Made by a program: the position numbers and the translations under genes
In this document: positions 1-11,200 of the stretch, one piece after another
Numbering within the stretch: position 1 is the first letter of the stretch
Layout of the letters: each line of letters starts with the position of its first letter
Origin: Entoloma clypeatum
Lineage: Eukaryota; Basidiomycota; Agaricomycetes; Agaricales; Entolomataceae
Assembly (NCBI GenBank): GCA_963565915.1
Contig: OY751487.1
Coordinates: forward strand, 5,394,001-5,458,000
Direction of reading: 5' to 3'
Length of the DNA stretch: 64,000 bases
The notes under the pieces: model-generated
Told to the model about the DNA's origin: nothing
The model's input: the letters and a program-made list of their open reading frames with translations, nothing else
Databases searched by the model: none

Positions 1-59
1 ACCTTCCGCCTCCCATCATTCGCGTGTCTGCCCACCTGCCGTTCTTGTGCGTTTTGTGA

Positions 60-540
60 GTGGTCTGCTTGGGTGCGAGGGGTGATTGTTGGGCACACAG
101 GACGGCTGTTGGGCACAAGGGACGGTCGTTGGGCACGGGGGCAGCCGTTGGGGACGGACAGGAGCTCTTGGGTGCGAGGGGCGGCCATTGGGCACGGAGG
201 GGCGGTCGTTGGCCATGGAGGGCGGTCGTTGGCCATGGGGGCAGCCATTGGGCACACGGGATGGCCGTTGGGCACGGAGGGGCGGTCGTTGGGCACAGGG
301 GCAGCCATTGGGGACGGAGAGGAGCTCTTGGGTGCGAGGGGCGGCCGTTGGGCACGGAGGGGCGGTCATTGGGCACAGGGCAGTCGTGGGGCATGGAGGG
401 TGGTCGTTGGGCACGGGGGCAGCCATTGGGGACAGAGAGGAGCTCTTGGGTGTGAGGGGCGGCCGTTGGGCACACGGGACAACCGTTGGGCATGGAGGGG
501 CGGTCGTTGGGCACACAGGACGGCCGTTGGGCACAAGGGA
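60..540. repeat. GC-rich minisatellite array, copy 1
   Basis: Degenerate units of about 20 bp built on GTTGGGCAC and GGGGCGGCC run head to tail. A longer block containing GAGCTCTTGGGTG recurs near 141, 301 and 419, so there is a higher-order period. Units rarely contain stop codons, so long open frames appear on both strands; they are low-complexity and shifted copies of one another and are not genes. Related arrays lie at 7.1-7.5, 15.3-16.4 and 48.0-49.1 kb. Confidence 0.85.
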
Positions 541-689
541 GCAACAAAAGTGGGAGGAGATGATGGTAGAGTCAAGAAAAGATGAGTATCAATCACAATG
601 AGCAACATGGCTGGATATAACTGAGCGGAGCTTGAATGGACTTAGACAAGAACACGGAACTGGTCACTTTGCAAAAATAATGAATTTTA

Positions 690-910
690 GTCTCATGATG
701 CTACGATATACTGCATCAGTACATGTCTATGGTGCTACCACATACTACATTACTACATCGTACTACAGCCCCTACAATACTACTGCACTGCCATGGTACA
801 GCACTATGGTGCACTATGGGACACTACAGTGCTACAGCATCACAGTATTTACTACAGTTTGCTACGGCCAAACATCTGGATTTGCTGATGTTCACTCCAC
901 CGCATCTTTC
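690..910 (+). repeat. CTAC-rich dispersed repeat with conserved right end
   Basis: A CTAC/ACTACAG-rich stretch of poor complexity ends in the motif GGATTTGCTGATGT. The same layout, ending in GGGTTTGCTGATGT, occurs at 49920-50115 (same strand) and inverted at 47391-47600. No coding capacity is recognised. It is a dispersed repeat family, class unknown. Confidence 0.6.
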
Positions 911-989
911 GAGCATGGGCGCGACACCATTGAATACGAAGGGCTGGATGGGGAGCATAAGTCTCTCATACCTCAACACATATGCAAAA

Positions 990-1277
990 TGTTATGATCG
1001 TATTTTCACTTTTCACTTTATCTTATCTTATCTCGATCTTATCTTATCTACATCATATCATACATGAGGACATCTCGCGCAGCATGACGCTCCACAACGC
1101 AGCCTCATGGAATTTACATATATAAGTAGGGTACTTTCACTTGTATTCGATAGCTGGTTCTCTTGAGATTCCCGCTGGGTCTCTTGGCAATACAGCCGTC
1201 TTCATCCTTCCACGTTCCACATCCTAAGTTCAACCGTTTGGGCTCGCAACGTCATCTGACTTAGCGTTGCCTCAACA
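990..1277 (+). repeat. 5' LTR of gypsy copy 1
   Basis: 288 bp, starts TGTTATG and ends CTCAACA as in copy 2. It contains TATATAA at 1119-1125. The predicted transcript start region at 1152 reads AGCTGGTTCT, one base away from AGCTTGTTCT in copy 2. Confidence 0.9.
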
Positions 1278-1279
1278 GA

Positions 1280-1289
1280 AGAACAAGCT
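1280..1289 (+). promoter_or_regulatory. Putative self-primer binding site of gypsy copy 1
   Basis: AGAACAAGCT lies 2 nt after the LTR. It is complementary to the predicted 5' end of the element's own RNA (perfect in copy 2, one mismatch here), as in Tf1/sushi elements. Confidence 0.6.
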
Positions 1290-1853
1290 CTTTCTACTCG
1301 CCCGCCCAAACACACACTTCCTACTCCATCATCACTATCCCCGCCGTTTCGCACTTTTGTGTTAAAAGTCGCACTTCGTTATTATACGCGGACCCTAGCG
1401 TTAAGGGGGATCTCCCGGACTTCAGGGATAAGAAGAGAAATGCTTGGTGCACCCACCATATCTAGCGTTGCCGTTTGAGACACATAGGGAAACGTTGAGC
1501 CCGTCCCGTGTCGATGTGACCAAAGGCCGACGCAACTAACCTTCGGGAAAGCTGCTGGCGCGTGTGACGGTTGGAGAGAGCAGACCGTACATGTCTAGAT
1601 CGCAAAAGGTGTTCCAACCCCCGACCCTATTTCAGGATATCAACCAGTCCAGCGCACGTAGGGGTTCTGACCGTGTGGACTTCATTTTTCCTAGATCTTC
1701 CTTTGCTCGGGTAAATCGGCCACCTGGGTAAACAGATCGCTCTTTGGGTTTTTTTCTTTTAGATTTTTTCTCGCCTAAGCATTAGAACAGGGTCGCGCGC
1801 CCGACGCAAGGTACTACTGTTCAAAGACAACCACTCCCCCTCATCACACCATC

Positions 1854-2961
1854 ATGGCCGAAGGCACCAACGCCCAATTTGACAAAGAATTTGAACAACA
1901 CCACGCACCATCACCCTTACCTCCGTTACCGCAGTTCAATCACCCCCCCCCACAAAATAACAACCATGGAAGGAAATTAGAAGTTGCCGCGGATCCCGGC
2001 AAATACAATGGATCCAAAGCAACGTTCACAGTATGGTGGACTAAGATGCTTGCATGGCTCAGGGTCAATCGAGAGCTATTCAATGGAGAAGAAGAAGTGT
2101 GCATTGCAGTGTGGTCGCGGTTGGACGGTCCCACGGCAGGAGTCTACGGGGAAACCCATTTGAATCAATGTATGGAATCGGAAGACTGGCCAACGTACCG
2201 AGAGCTAGTCGGCGAAATCACAACGAGGTTTCGTCCCACCACTGAGATCGAATGGGCCCGATCCAAAATCGAGAGCTTTAAGCAAGGTTCAATGAAGACC
2301 GATGATTGGATTATGCAATTCGGGACCCTGGTGATCAAGGGCAAGATTGAGGAAAGGCACGGTGTAACCCTTTTGGAAAGGAACGCCAAGGAATCTACAT
2401 ATCATGCAACAACTCTTCCAGCAAGGGAGGAGAAAGTCCACGGTGCAGGGCACCTGTGAAGAAATTTTGGCAATCGGCAGAGTGGAAGAGACTTTCGCAG
2501 CAAGACCAGGCATGAGGACTGGCAATAACTTTGGACAACAACGTAACACATGGGGCAATTGGCCCGCATATGGACAACAGCAGCAGCAACAACAGAGGCC
2601 CTTTGGGCAACAACAGAATGGGGGGTACCGTCCTCAACAACAAAATGGTCAACAACAACAACAGCAGCAACCACGACGGGATCCAAATGCAATGGACATC
2701 AATAGGAACCAGAGACGCGCTCCTGGGAATTGTTACAACTGCGGCGGACAGGGGCACTTTGCCCGGGATTGCAGACGGCCGCAGCGCAGGGTACAAGCGG
2801 CAATGATCGAACAGATCAACGAACAAGAGGAGGAAGAAATTTTGAGACAGATCAACGCGAGGCATCAAGCGTGCCAAGCTAATAATGGACAGCAGGGCCA
2901 ACCAGCTCAGAACAATGGACAGGCTGCAGCGCAGCAGGATTTTGTAAACGTCAACCAGTAA
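1854..2961 (+). pseudogene. gag: Gag of gypsy copy 1 (two frames)
   Basis: Capsid/nucleocapsid protein that packages the element RNA. The first frame (1854-2459, 201 aa) starts at an ATG after a 576-nt leader and holds the capsid-like part. The second frame (entered near 2400) carries a Gln-rich stretch and one CCHC zinc knuckle (CYNCGGQGHFARDC, about 2734-2775), ending with TAA at 2959-2961. The frames join near 2391-2403: removing one base there gives a continuous protein. Copy 2 has the identical break, so it predates the split of the copies or reflects real +1 frameshifting; I cannot decide which. The protein differs from copy 2 at only two residues. Confidence 0.85.
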
Positions 2962-2987
2962 TTCCCCCGCTGGCTCTGACAAATTGA

Positions 2988-4551
2988 TATGAACAATTGC
3001 CTATAGACTCTTACATACATAAAGACACTGTAAATTCTTGGTTTCAAAAGCTTACGGACGCGGCAGTTACATACAATAAAATACTATTGGACAAACCCAA
3101 AAAGGTAAAAACCCAAAAAAATAGCACAGATGAATCGGACTTAGATACGCTTGTAAACTATATCATTGGGGAGCCCTCGGCAACGAGGCTTGGTTTGTCC
3201 CCTACGGATGAATGCTTAATTCCCTGTTGCGAAGAATCAGATAATTTAACTAGGCAAACGGACTCTATGGGGGAACCATCTTTTATTCGATCTGCTTCTT
3301 TGGAAAAGGAGCTTATGATGAAAATCACGCTGGAAACGTTGCAGGACAAGCGCACATTTGATGTCGAAGCATTATCAGACTCAGGGGCAACAGGGATGTT
3401 CATAGATCTGGACTTCGCCAAAAGGAACAACATATCTTTTCCCATTCGGGTCTACAACATTGATGGCACACTTAACCAAGGAGGTTCGATCACGCATGAA
3501 GCAGTCATGGCTATGCGGTATAAAGGACACATGGAGATAGCAGTGTTTGAAGCATGCAACCTAGGAAAAGCTAAAATTATCGTTGGACATACTTGGCTGA
3601 AACGTCATAATCCAGAAATCGATTGGGAAAAAGCGGAAATTAAATTATCAAGATGTCCAGAAGAATGTGGCATGCGTCGAACACGTTACTTAAATAAAAC
3701 TGCAAGGACCAAATGGGGTGGAAGAATGGAAGAAGTAGTAGAAGGAAATGAGGAAGAAGTGCAGGAGGAAGTAATCCACATGCTCAGGGCAGCTAAAGGA
3801 GAACCCTCAGATGAAGTACCGGCGGAACAGGTCGTCCCCCGGAAATATCACAAATATCTATCAGTCTTTGAAAAGAAAGCATCGGAGAGATTACCAGTCA
3901 GGAAACCATGGGATCACGCTATAGACTTAAAACCGGATTTTGTACCAAAAAAAGCCAAAGTCTATCCCCTGTCACCAGATGAAAGGAAAGAAGTATCCGA
4001 ATTCGTAAACGATCAATTACGCAAAGGATATATTCGACCTACCAAATCACCACAAACTTTGCCAGTATTCTTTATACCCAAAAAAGACGGAAAGAAACGA
4101 ATGGTACAGGATTACCGACACATTAACAGCTGGACCGTTCGCAATAATTATCCACTCCCGTTGATTCCGGAATTGATCGATAAATTAAAGGGAAAGAAAA
4201 GGTTTACCAAAATGGACCTCAGATGGGGGTATAACAATGTACGCATCAAAGAAGGAGACGAGTGGAAAGCGGCATTTACAACCCCAGATGGAGCCTTCGA
4301 ACCAACAGTTATGTTCTTCGGATTAAATAATTCCCCAAGCACGTTTCAAACTATGATGAACGACATATTTAGAGACTTGATTGATCAAGGAGACGTAGTT
4401 ATCTATATTGATGATATATTGGTAGCAACCGAAGGAGAAAAAGGACACAGTGAAATCGTGGAAGAAATTCTAAAAAGATTATGAGAAAACGACTTATTCT
4501 TAAAACCAGGAAAATGTTTCTTTGACAGAGACGAAATAGAGTTCTTAGGGT
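2988..4551 (+). pseudogene. pol: Pol of gypsy copy 1, truncated (PR-RT)
   Basis: The frame opens after a TGA at 2985-2987, with no ATG at its start, and lies in the -1 frame relative to the end of gag. The aspartic protease motif DSGA is near 3376, and the RT catalytic motif YIDD near 4403. A TGA at 4482-4484 stands where copy 2 has CGG, so the frame is interrupted shortly before the truncation at the MITE. RNase H, integrase and chromodomain are missing. The 495 residues before the stop are identical to copy 2 at the protein level. Inactive fragment. Confidence 0.92.
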
Positions 4552-4553
4552 TA

Positions 4554-4959
4554 TTTTGCTGAGGGGAAAAAACATATTTCTCTGGACAAAAGTTGAAAGA
4601 GAAAGTAATGGGAAATTTGTATTTTTCACATTTCATTTAGACATTAAGAATGTTTTGGTTTTGCATTTGCCATGTGTTCTGCCAAATGATTATTTTGTCA
4701 ATTGTTTTCAAAACATATTTTGCATGTGCCAAATCAAATGTTTTCAAATTTCGCATGTGCGAAAAACGAAAAAAAAAACTTTGGCACATGCAAAATATGT
4801 TTTGAAAACAATTGACAAAATAATCATTTGGCAGAACACATGGCAAATGCAAAACCAAAACATTCTTAATGTCTAAATGAAATGTGAAAAATACAAATTT
4901 CCCATTACTTTCTCTTTCAACTTTTGTCCAGAGAAATATGTTTTTTCCCCTCAGCAAAA
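4554..4959. mobile_element. Fold-back MITE with 180-bp inverted arms
   Basis: Arms 4554-4733 and 4780-4959 are inverted copies of each other, apparently perfect, around a 46-bp loop. Ends read TTTTGCTGAGG and CCTCAGCAAAA, flanked by TA on both sides (4552-4553, 4960-4961), fitting a Tc1/mariner-type non-autonomous element. A 106-residue open frame is present identically on both strands because of the symmetry and is not a gene. The element marks the end of gypsy copy 1. Confidence 0.85.
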
Positions 4960-5086
4960 TATCTTATTACTTAGATGCCAAATTCTTTCAGAATATTATA
5001 GCCAAATTCAAAGTATTGCATTATTTTTTGGTGCAAAGAAAGGTTTTCTTTCTGTGCAGCCAAAGTCTTGTTCACAAAATTTTACT

Positions 5087-5443
5087 TTACAAACCCTTTC
5101 TCATTATCATTTGCAGAGGCCAAAGTTTGCATTTTGTCTTGTGTAAACCAAGAATGTCTCCGTCTTTCAAGATCTTGAGCGAATTCTTCCATACGTCAGC
5201 TTTTGCCATCACCATTCCAAGTGCATCCAGTGCTTTGTATGCTGCACGGTACTTCTCAACGGCAGCTCTCATTTTCCAATGATTCTGCTCAATCATGGTC
5301 AGAGATCGCGTATTTGCTCTCACGCCGCGTGACCAGTCCTTCTTCCTTTTTGTCAGGAAGCTATCAAGGCGAAGGTGCTGGCGTATTGTGTTGAGAGCAT
5401 CATTTGCCTGTGCTCCGCGCAATACCCACTCAACGTCTTGCAA
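5087..5443 (-). pseudogene. KDZ-type transposase fragment (C-terminal part)
   Basis: The 118-residue frame has features I associate with the C-terminal region of basidiomycete Kyakuja-Dileera-Zisupton transposases: a repeated Ala/Leu-rich helix pattern, RGVRANTRS, and EKYRAAYKAL. There is no catalytic core, no start and no end, so it is a relic. A second piece of the same kind lies at 5863-6290 on the same strand, separated from this one by a 363-bp dispersed repeat. Family assignment is from memory of the motif pattern and is moderately sure. Confidence 0.55.
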
Positions 5444-5498
5444 GTGACGGTCACATGAAGTTCAACAACCAATTGCAGAAGGAAGCCAGAGCTTCACC

Positions 5499-5861
5499 AT
5501 CAGCACTTCCACAAAATCCTATTGGTCTATTTTGGGCTATTTGACTCGTCACTAGACAACAAGTTTTACTAGCCCAAAGAGTTGCCAACAATAGTCTTCT
5601 TATCTTATAATTCATGGATCCCAGTAAAGTTGTAGTTCTACCAATGATGAACTATAGCTATTGTATGCCGAAACTATTAGATATGTTAGAACTAATCATC
5701 TCTTGGCAATGCAATGGCATCATCTCATCACTCCCTAGCAACTCCCTAGTGACGTTTTGACCTAGATTATTCAGCTTGTGATTATTGAACTATTTTGAAC
5801 TAGTAGGAACTAGTACTAGCCCGAAATAGTTCTAATAGCTGAATCTGTAGGAATCACGATG
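5499..5861. repeat. 363-bp dispersed repeat, copy 1
   Basis: Inverted relative to a copy of equal length at 46145-46507, with only scattered base differences. Near both ends are inverted motifs CTATTTTGGGCTA and its complement, set inside the repeat rather than at its edges. No coding capacity. It sits between the two KDZ fragments, probably as an insertion. Confidence 0.75.
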
Positions 5862-5862
5862 A

Positions 5863-6290
5863 CATCAGATATCTGGACGTCAGAAGACCCGTTCGGCGTC
5901 CGCTGCTCCTCAACCCGCAGCAAAGTAGTGCCTGGTACGTACAGCATTTGGATTTCGAACCATGAAGTGATGTGCTTCCGGAGAGCAGTTGTACGCTCTT
6001 GGGTTTTTGCGCACTGCAACGGCGTTGCGTGGGGGCCCAGATTCTCGACATCAAGCCCCAATTTTCGCCTGTTTAAGAGGGTCGTTACAATAGAGCTTGT
6101 ATACTGCATCAGAATACTCACTGCTGCTCCTCGAGCTCAAGCCCCATGTTGATCATCATGCTCCCCGTTATCTCGCAGTGGACAGTTCCGGTGTGATCTG
6201 CATCGACCATCCTCAGACTCGCGGTTTGCGAGTGCCAGGCAGATATCGTTCTGGGTCAGGGCATCCAGTGGAAAGTTTCTGTGATAACAT
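5863..6290 (-). pseudogene. KDZ-type transposase fragment (upstream part)
   Basis: Minus-strand peptide pieces LRKHITSWFEIQ, MLYVPGTTLLR and, further upstream, INMGLELEEQQ resemble the region before the C-terminus of KDZ transposases. Frames are interrupted and no start is visible. Together with 5087-5443 it is one decayed gene, lacking its N-terminal catalytic part in this window. Confidence 0.45.
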
Positions 6291-7100
6291 AAGCCCAAGC
6301 CCTAGACGTAGTATTGATATATCAAACAATTGTAACTACAGCTCAAGCGTGATACATCATGAGTTGTCATTTAGGTCCGATATATCATGGCCTCTGATAT
6401 ATCAGCTCTAGCTTCATCACATGCTGTCATCTTGACAGTTGCTTCTTGCGCCCTGGTGGTGCAAGATTACGATCTTGGTCCCATCAAGGGATTTCTTGGC
6501 ATCTATTTTTGTCGTGGTTGATGGGTGCGCGGCCTGCCGCCTGCGCAGTGCCACTCTATAATATGTTTCTCTGCAAAAGACATAAAAAAGAAAGACATAT
6601 TTCTGGCTGGTTCTTGTCAACTCACAGGATCTATAGCTACAACAGTTCTTCCCTCAAGTTCCCTGTACTGTCCATCCTGACAGCCTTATTAACAAAACTT
6701 GCCAAAAAAACATAAATGGAAACATATTCCATTTTATGTGCATCAGAGCTCAGCTCGTCATACAAATTGGGGTATATATATATATATTTAGACTTCAAGA
6801 TACATTCAAGTAAGAATACAATGCAGCAAAAAACATCAAGATTGAGGAATGATAATGACGACCATAGTAGATATGGCAAGTTTGATTATAAGTTGAGATT
6901 CGGGCTGATTCTTGCACCTTCGTCTGATGTTTTCATTTCTCGGATGTACAGCTTCAGGGGTGTCCTATTCAAAACAATACCATTTACTAAGTACATTCCC
7001 ATTGTATCTAAGAGAACCGTCGAGCAGAGCATGTAGCGCGAGTCAAATATGTTTTTTCGCCACACACTTTACTGGTGTCACATGATGGTGGACAGGGCGA
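6291..7100. other. AT-rich intergenic stretch
   Basis: No supported gene. It holds a (TA)n run near 6775-6788 and no repeat family that I recognise. Confidence 0.5.
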
Positions 7101-7139
7101 GATGGACGGGACGACCCACCAGCCTCCACTCGTTGCCTC

Positions 7140-7510
7140 TCACGCCCAACTGCCGTCCCCCAACGTGCCCAACTGCCGTCCCTCGCTCCCAACATGCCCA
7201 ACAGCTGTTCCTCATGCCCAGCGCCCGTCCTTAATGCACAACACCCGTCCTTAATGCACAACGCCCGTCCCTAACGCCCAACGGCGTTCCTCGTGCACAA
7301 CGCCCATCTCTCATGCCCAACTACCGTCCCTCGCTCCCCCAATGTGCCCAACGGCCGTCCCTCGTGCCCAGCGCCCATCCTTAACACACAACGCCTGTCC
7401 CTAACGTCCAACGGCATCCCTCGTGCACAATGCCTGTCCCTCATGCCCAACTGCCGTCCCTCGCTCCCAACGTGCCCAACGGCCGTCCCTCGTGCCCAGC
7501 GGCCCTGTCA
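7140..7510. repeat. GC-rich minisatellite array, copy 2 (inverted)
   Basis: Tandem units built on GTGCCCAACGGCCGTCCCTCG, the reverse complement of the core seen at 60-540. Two longer blocks (about 7250-7360 and 7370-7500) repeat with few changes. Open frames through it are low-complexity and not coding. Confidence 0.82.
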
Positions 7511-7913
7511 ACCACCTGGGGACACGAAAGCGAGGCCAAGACAAGGCGAGACGGATGGAACAAGATGAGTGACAGGGGATCAAGGGGCTGGACTAACGAG
7601 AGATACGGCGGGACGGGATCAACGGGACGGGATGAGAGACGCAACAGGACACAGGACATATGGAGACCCACAGCTTTTCTGTACCCCCCCCACACCCATT
7701 ACTATGCAGAAATAATTATAATATATTTTATGATCTCATATGTTCGGAATAACATGAGTCCTACAAGAACGACTCAGAGGACAGGATCAAGATTGGAAAG
7801 GAATATAAATAACTATGCTGACAAATTAAAAAGGGAATGCTGCATGGCGACTCCCGATTGAGGGCCTAGTCCTAGCACCACATGTTGGGAGGCCAGGATA
7901 TATTGAGGGTCTC
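7511..7913. other. Flank of gypsy copy 2, no gene
   Basis: Purine-rich stretch with GGGACGGGAT-like repeats near 7600-7640, then AT-rich DNA. The last five bases before the LTR (7914-7918, AATAT) are the left target duplication of gypsy copy 2. Confidence 0.6.
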
Positions 7914-7918
7914 AATAT

Positions 7919-8208
7919 TGTTGAGGCGACGCTAAGTCAAACGACGTCGCGAGCCCAAACTTAGGAACGAAGTGGAAAGATGATAAGAGAACTGTATTGC
8001 CAAGAGACCCAGCGGGAATCTCAAGAGAACAAGCTATCGAATACAAGTGAAAGTACCCTACTTATATATGTAAAATTCCATGAGGCTGCGTTGTGGCAGC
8101 GTCATGCTGCGCGATAATGATAAGATGTCCTCATGTACGATATGATGTAGATAAGATAAGATCGAGATAAGATAAGATAAAGTGAAAAGTGAAAATACAA
8201 TCATAACA
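7919..8208 (-). repeat. 3' LTR of gypsy copy 2
   Basis: 290 bp, TG...CA ends. On the minus strand it is directly preceded by the polypurine tract AGAAAGGGGGTAA (8209-8221), the primer for plus-strand DNA synthesis. Confidence 0.95.
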
Positions 8209-8219
8209 TTACCCCCTTT

Positions 8220-11200
8220 CTAGATCTCGACTTCCAGGCGAGATATGATGTCGTCCGGGGTGTCCGTGAAATTCTCATATGGTTTAAATTCCAATCCTTC
8301 AAAGATGTTTGCGCGTAAGCGCCGGGGTGCATTCGGGTTTAATTTGAAGAAGTCCTCCACCGCTTCCTTGGCATGTTCTAGGTGATCCTCGGGTTCCCAC
8401 GTGTTGTGGTCCTGAGTCAGACCCTCCCATTGCACTAAATATTCCAGCTTTCCTCTCTTCAACCTTGAGTCAATAACTTTCGCGACATCGTACTCCTCTT
8501 CGCCATTGATAACTATCGGGTTTGGTGCCTGCACCCTTTGTGATATAAATAGTGGTTCCTTAAATAATCGGACTCGTGATACATTGATGACCGGGTGGAT
8601 TTTCCAAGTTTTCGGTAATTTAAGTTTTACAGCGTGTGACGAAATGATTTTGGTTATGGTATAGGGTCCAATCCATCGTTCGGCAAGTTTCTTTAAGGGT
8701 CGGTTCAACTTCAGGTCTTTAGTCGATAACCAAACTTTGTTGCCAACTTTGTAAACTGGTGCATCACCCCGTTTCAGGTTCGCATACCGTTCCATCTCTT
8801 CTCGTGCTTTTACTAGCGCCGCTTCCGCTTCCTCATGAATCTTCTTCATTCGCTCCGCGAATTCTTTTGCCGGTTCTGACTTTTCTGCCCTCCGAGGTTC
8901 TACGCCCATCCTAGGGTTAAACCCATAATTTACATAGAACGGCGAAAACTGAGTTGCCGTGTGAATTTTATTATTATAGGCGAACTCCGCGGTTGCCATC
9001 CATTCGGGCCAATCTGTTTGCCGATGGGAAATAAATGATCTTAGATATTGCTCCAACTCCTGGTTGATGCGTTCCGTCTGTCTGTCTGTTTGCGGATGAT
9101 ACGCCGTTGATAATTTAGTTGTGATCCCCAATATTTTATTTAGTTCCTTCATAAATATTGCCGCAAATTGTGGTCCTCGGTCTGACGTTAACGATTCTGG
9201 CAGTCCATGAAGTTTCCAGACTTCGTCCCGATATAGTTTAGCTAATCCTTCTGCTGAGACTTCATCACATGTTTTGATAAAGTGTGATTGCTTTGTCAAT
9301 CTGCAAGCCACAACTAATACTGCGTTGTACCCCTGAGCTTCTGGAAGTCCTACAATAAAATCTGCTGTAACATGTTTCCATGGTCCTGCATGTTCTGTGT
9401 TTGCTTTTAATTTACCGGCTAGCAGTTGAGGCACGTTTTTTGATCATTGACATCTGTCGCAGCCCTTGATGTATGCTTTGACCATGTTTGTAATACTAGG
9501 CCACCAATAATTATGTGTAACCAATTCCAGGGTCTTCCACTGCCCTGGGTGTCCTGCAACTGGGTTGTCGTGGTGTAATTTAATTATCTCCTCCCTGAGT
9601 GTCTGACTTTTCGGAACATAAACTTTTCCTCTATGTAACCAGAGTCCCTGCTCTTCGTGCCATTCATCTGCACGCAATGTTTTGGTATTTGTTTTCTTTA
9701 ACTCTTCCACTGCTTTCAACACTTGTTCATCAAACTCCTTGGCATCCCTGATGCGTTTTAATAGTTTACTTTCTTCTCCATCAATAAGTATGTGACCTCG
9801 ATCCATTGCTCGCAAGTGGAAGTATTCTGGTTTTAATAATGTTACGTCTTCGTTGTCATTTTCCACCCCCTTTCTATGATCGACCCTTCTCGAAAGAGCA
9901 TCCGCCTTTCCCATTGAGGTGCCAGCTTTGTGTATTAATTTAAAGTTGAAACATGTTAGATACAACGCCCAGCGTGCTTGTCTGCGATTAAGCTTTCGTC
10001 CCTGCATGAAGTACTCGAGGTTTTTATGATCGGTCCAGATCTCGACCTCATGTTTGGCTCCTTCAAGATGGTGTCTCCATGCTTCCAGCACTCAAATTAT
10101 GCCCAGCATTTCTTTATCGTGTACATCGTAATTTCGTTCCACGTCATTCAATCCTTTAGATAGAAAGGCACATGGCCTCCATTTCTCATCCTCACATTCC
10201 ATAGATAGAATTGCTCCTGTAGCAAAGTCCGATGCGTCTGATTCTACTCTCAACTTCCGATCCGGATCGGGAGATACTAATATAGGTGCTTCCATAAATA
10301 ATTTCTTTAGCATATCAAACGCTTCCTCCTGTTCCTCTTTCCAATTCCAGATTGTTTCTTTCCTTGTTAATTTCTGTAATGGCCCTGCCACTTTAGAGAA
10401 GTCCTTGACAAATCTTCGATAGAAATTGGAAACGACTGGACTTCTTTGACTTTTGTTGGTTTCGGCCATTGTTTGATGGCATCTACTTTTGAAGGATCCA
10501 TTCGAATTCCGTCTTTCCCAATAATTAACCCTAAGAACTCTATTTCATCTTGGTCAAAGAAACATTTTCCTGGTTTTAAGAATAAGTCGTTTTCCCGTAA
10601 TCTTTTTAGAATTTCCTCCACGATTTCACTGTGTCCTTTTTCTCCTTCAGTTGCTACCAATATATCATCAATATAGATAACTACGTCTCCTTGATCAATC
10701 AAGTCTCTAAATATGTCGTTCATCATAGTTTGAAACGTGCTTGGGGAATTATTTAATCCGAAGAACATAACTGTTGGTTCGAAGGCTCCATCTGGGGTTG
10801 TAAATGCCGCTTTCCACTCGTCTCCTTCTTTGATGCGTACATTGTTATACCCCCATCTGAGGTCCATTTTGGTAAACCTTTTCTTTCCCTTTAATTTATC
10901 GATCAATTCCGGAATCAACGGGAGTGGATAATTATTGCGAACGGTCCAGCTGTTAATGTGTCGGTAATCCTGTACCATTCGTTTCTTTCCGTCTTTTTTG
11001 GGTATAAAGAATACTGGCAAAGTTTGTGGTGATTTGGTAGGTCGAATATATCCTTTGCGTAATTGATCGTTTACGAATTCGGATACTTCTTTCCTTTCAT
11101 CTGGTGACAGGGGATAGACTTTGGCTTTTTTTGGTACAAAATCCGGTTTTAAGTCTATAGCGTGATCCCATGGTTTCCTGACTGGTAATCTCTCCGATGC

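Larger units (their letters stand above)
990..4551 (+). mobile_element. Ty3/gypsy chromovirus, copy 1, 5' part only
   Basis: The 5' LTR (990-1277), leader, gag and the first half of pol are present. The sequence stops matching copy 2 (7919-14090) at about 4551, where a fold-back MITE begins, and the rest of pol and the 3' LTR are absent beyond the MITE. Gag and pol are almost identical to copy 2, while the LTR differs by roughly a tenth including indels. No target duplication can be tested because the 3' end is missing. Non-autonomous relic. Confidence 0.93.

Noticed and set aside
16..601. Overlapping frames of 130-172 codons on both strands
   Set aside because: Translations of the first minisatellite array.
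2395..2982. Long Leu-rich antisense frames over gag
   Set aside because: Shadows of the Gln-rich gag tract on the opposite strand; the gag reading has the CCHC knuckle.
4556..4957. A 106-codon frame found on both strands
   Set aside because: Product of the perfect palindromic symmetry of the fold-back MITE; no protein features.
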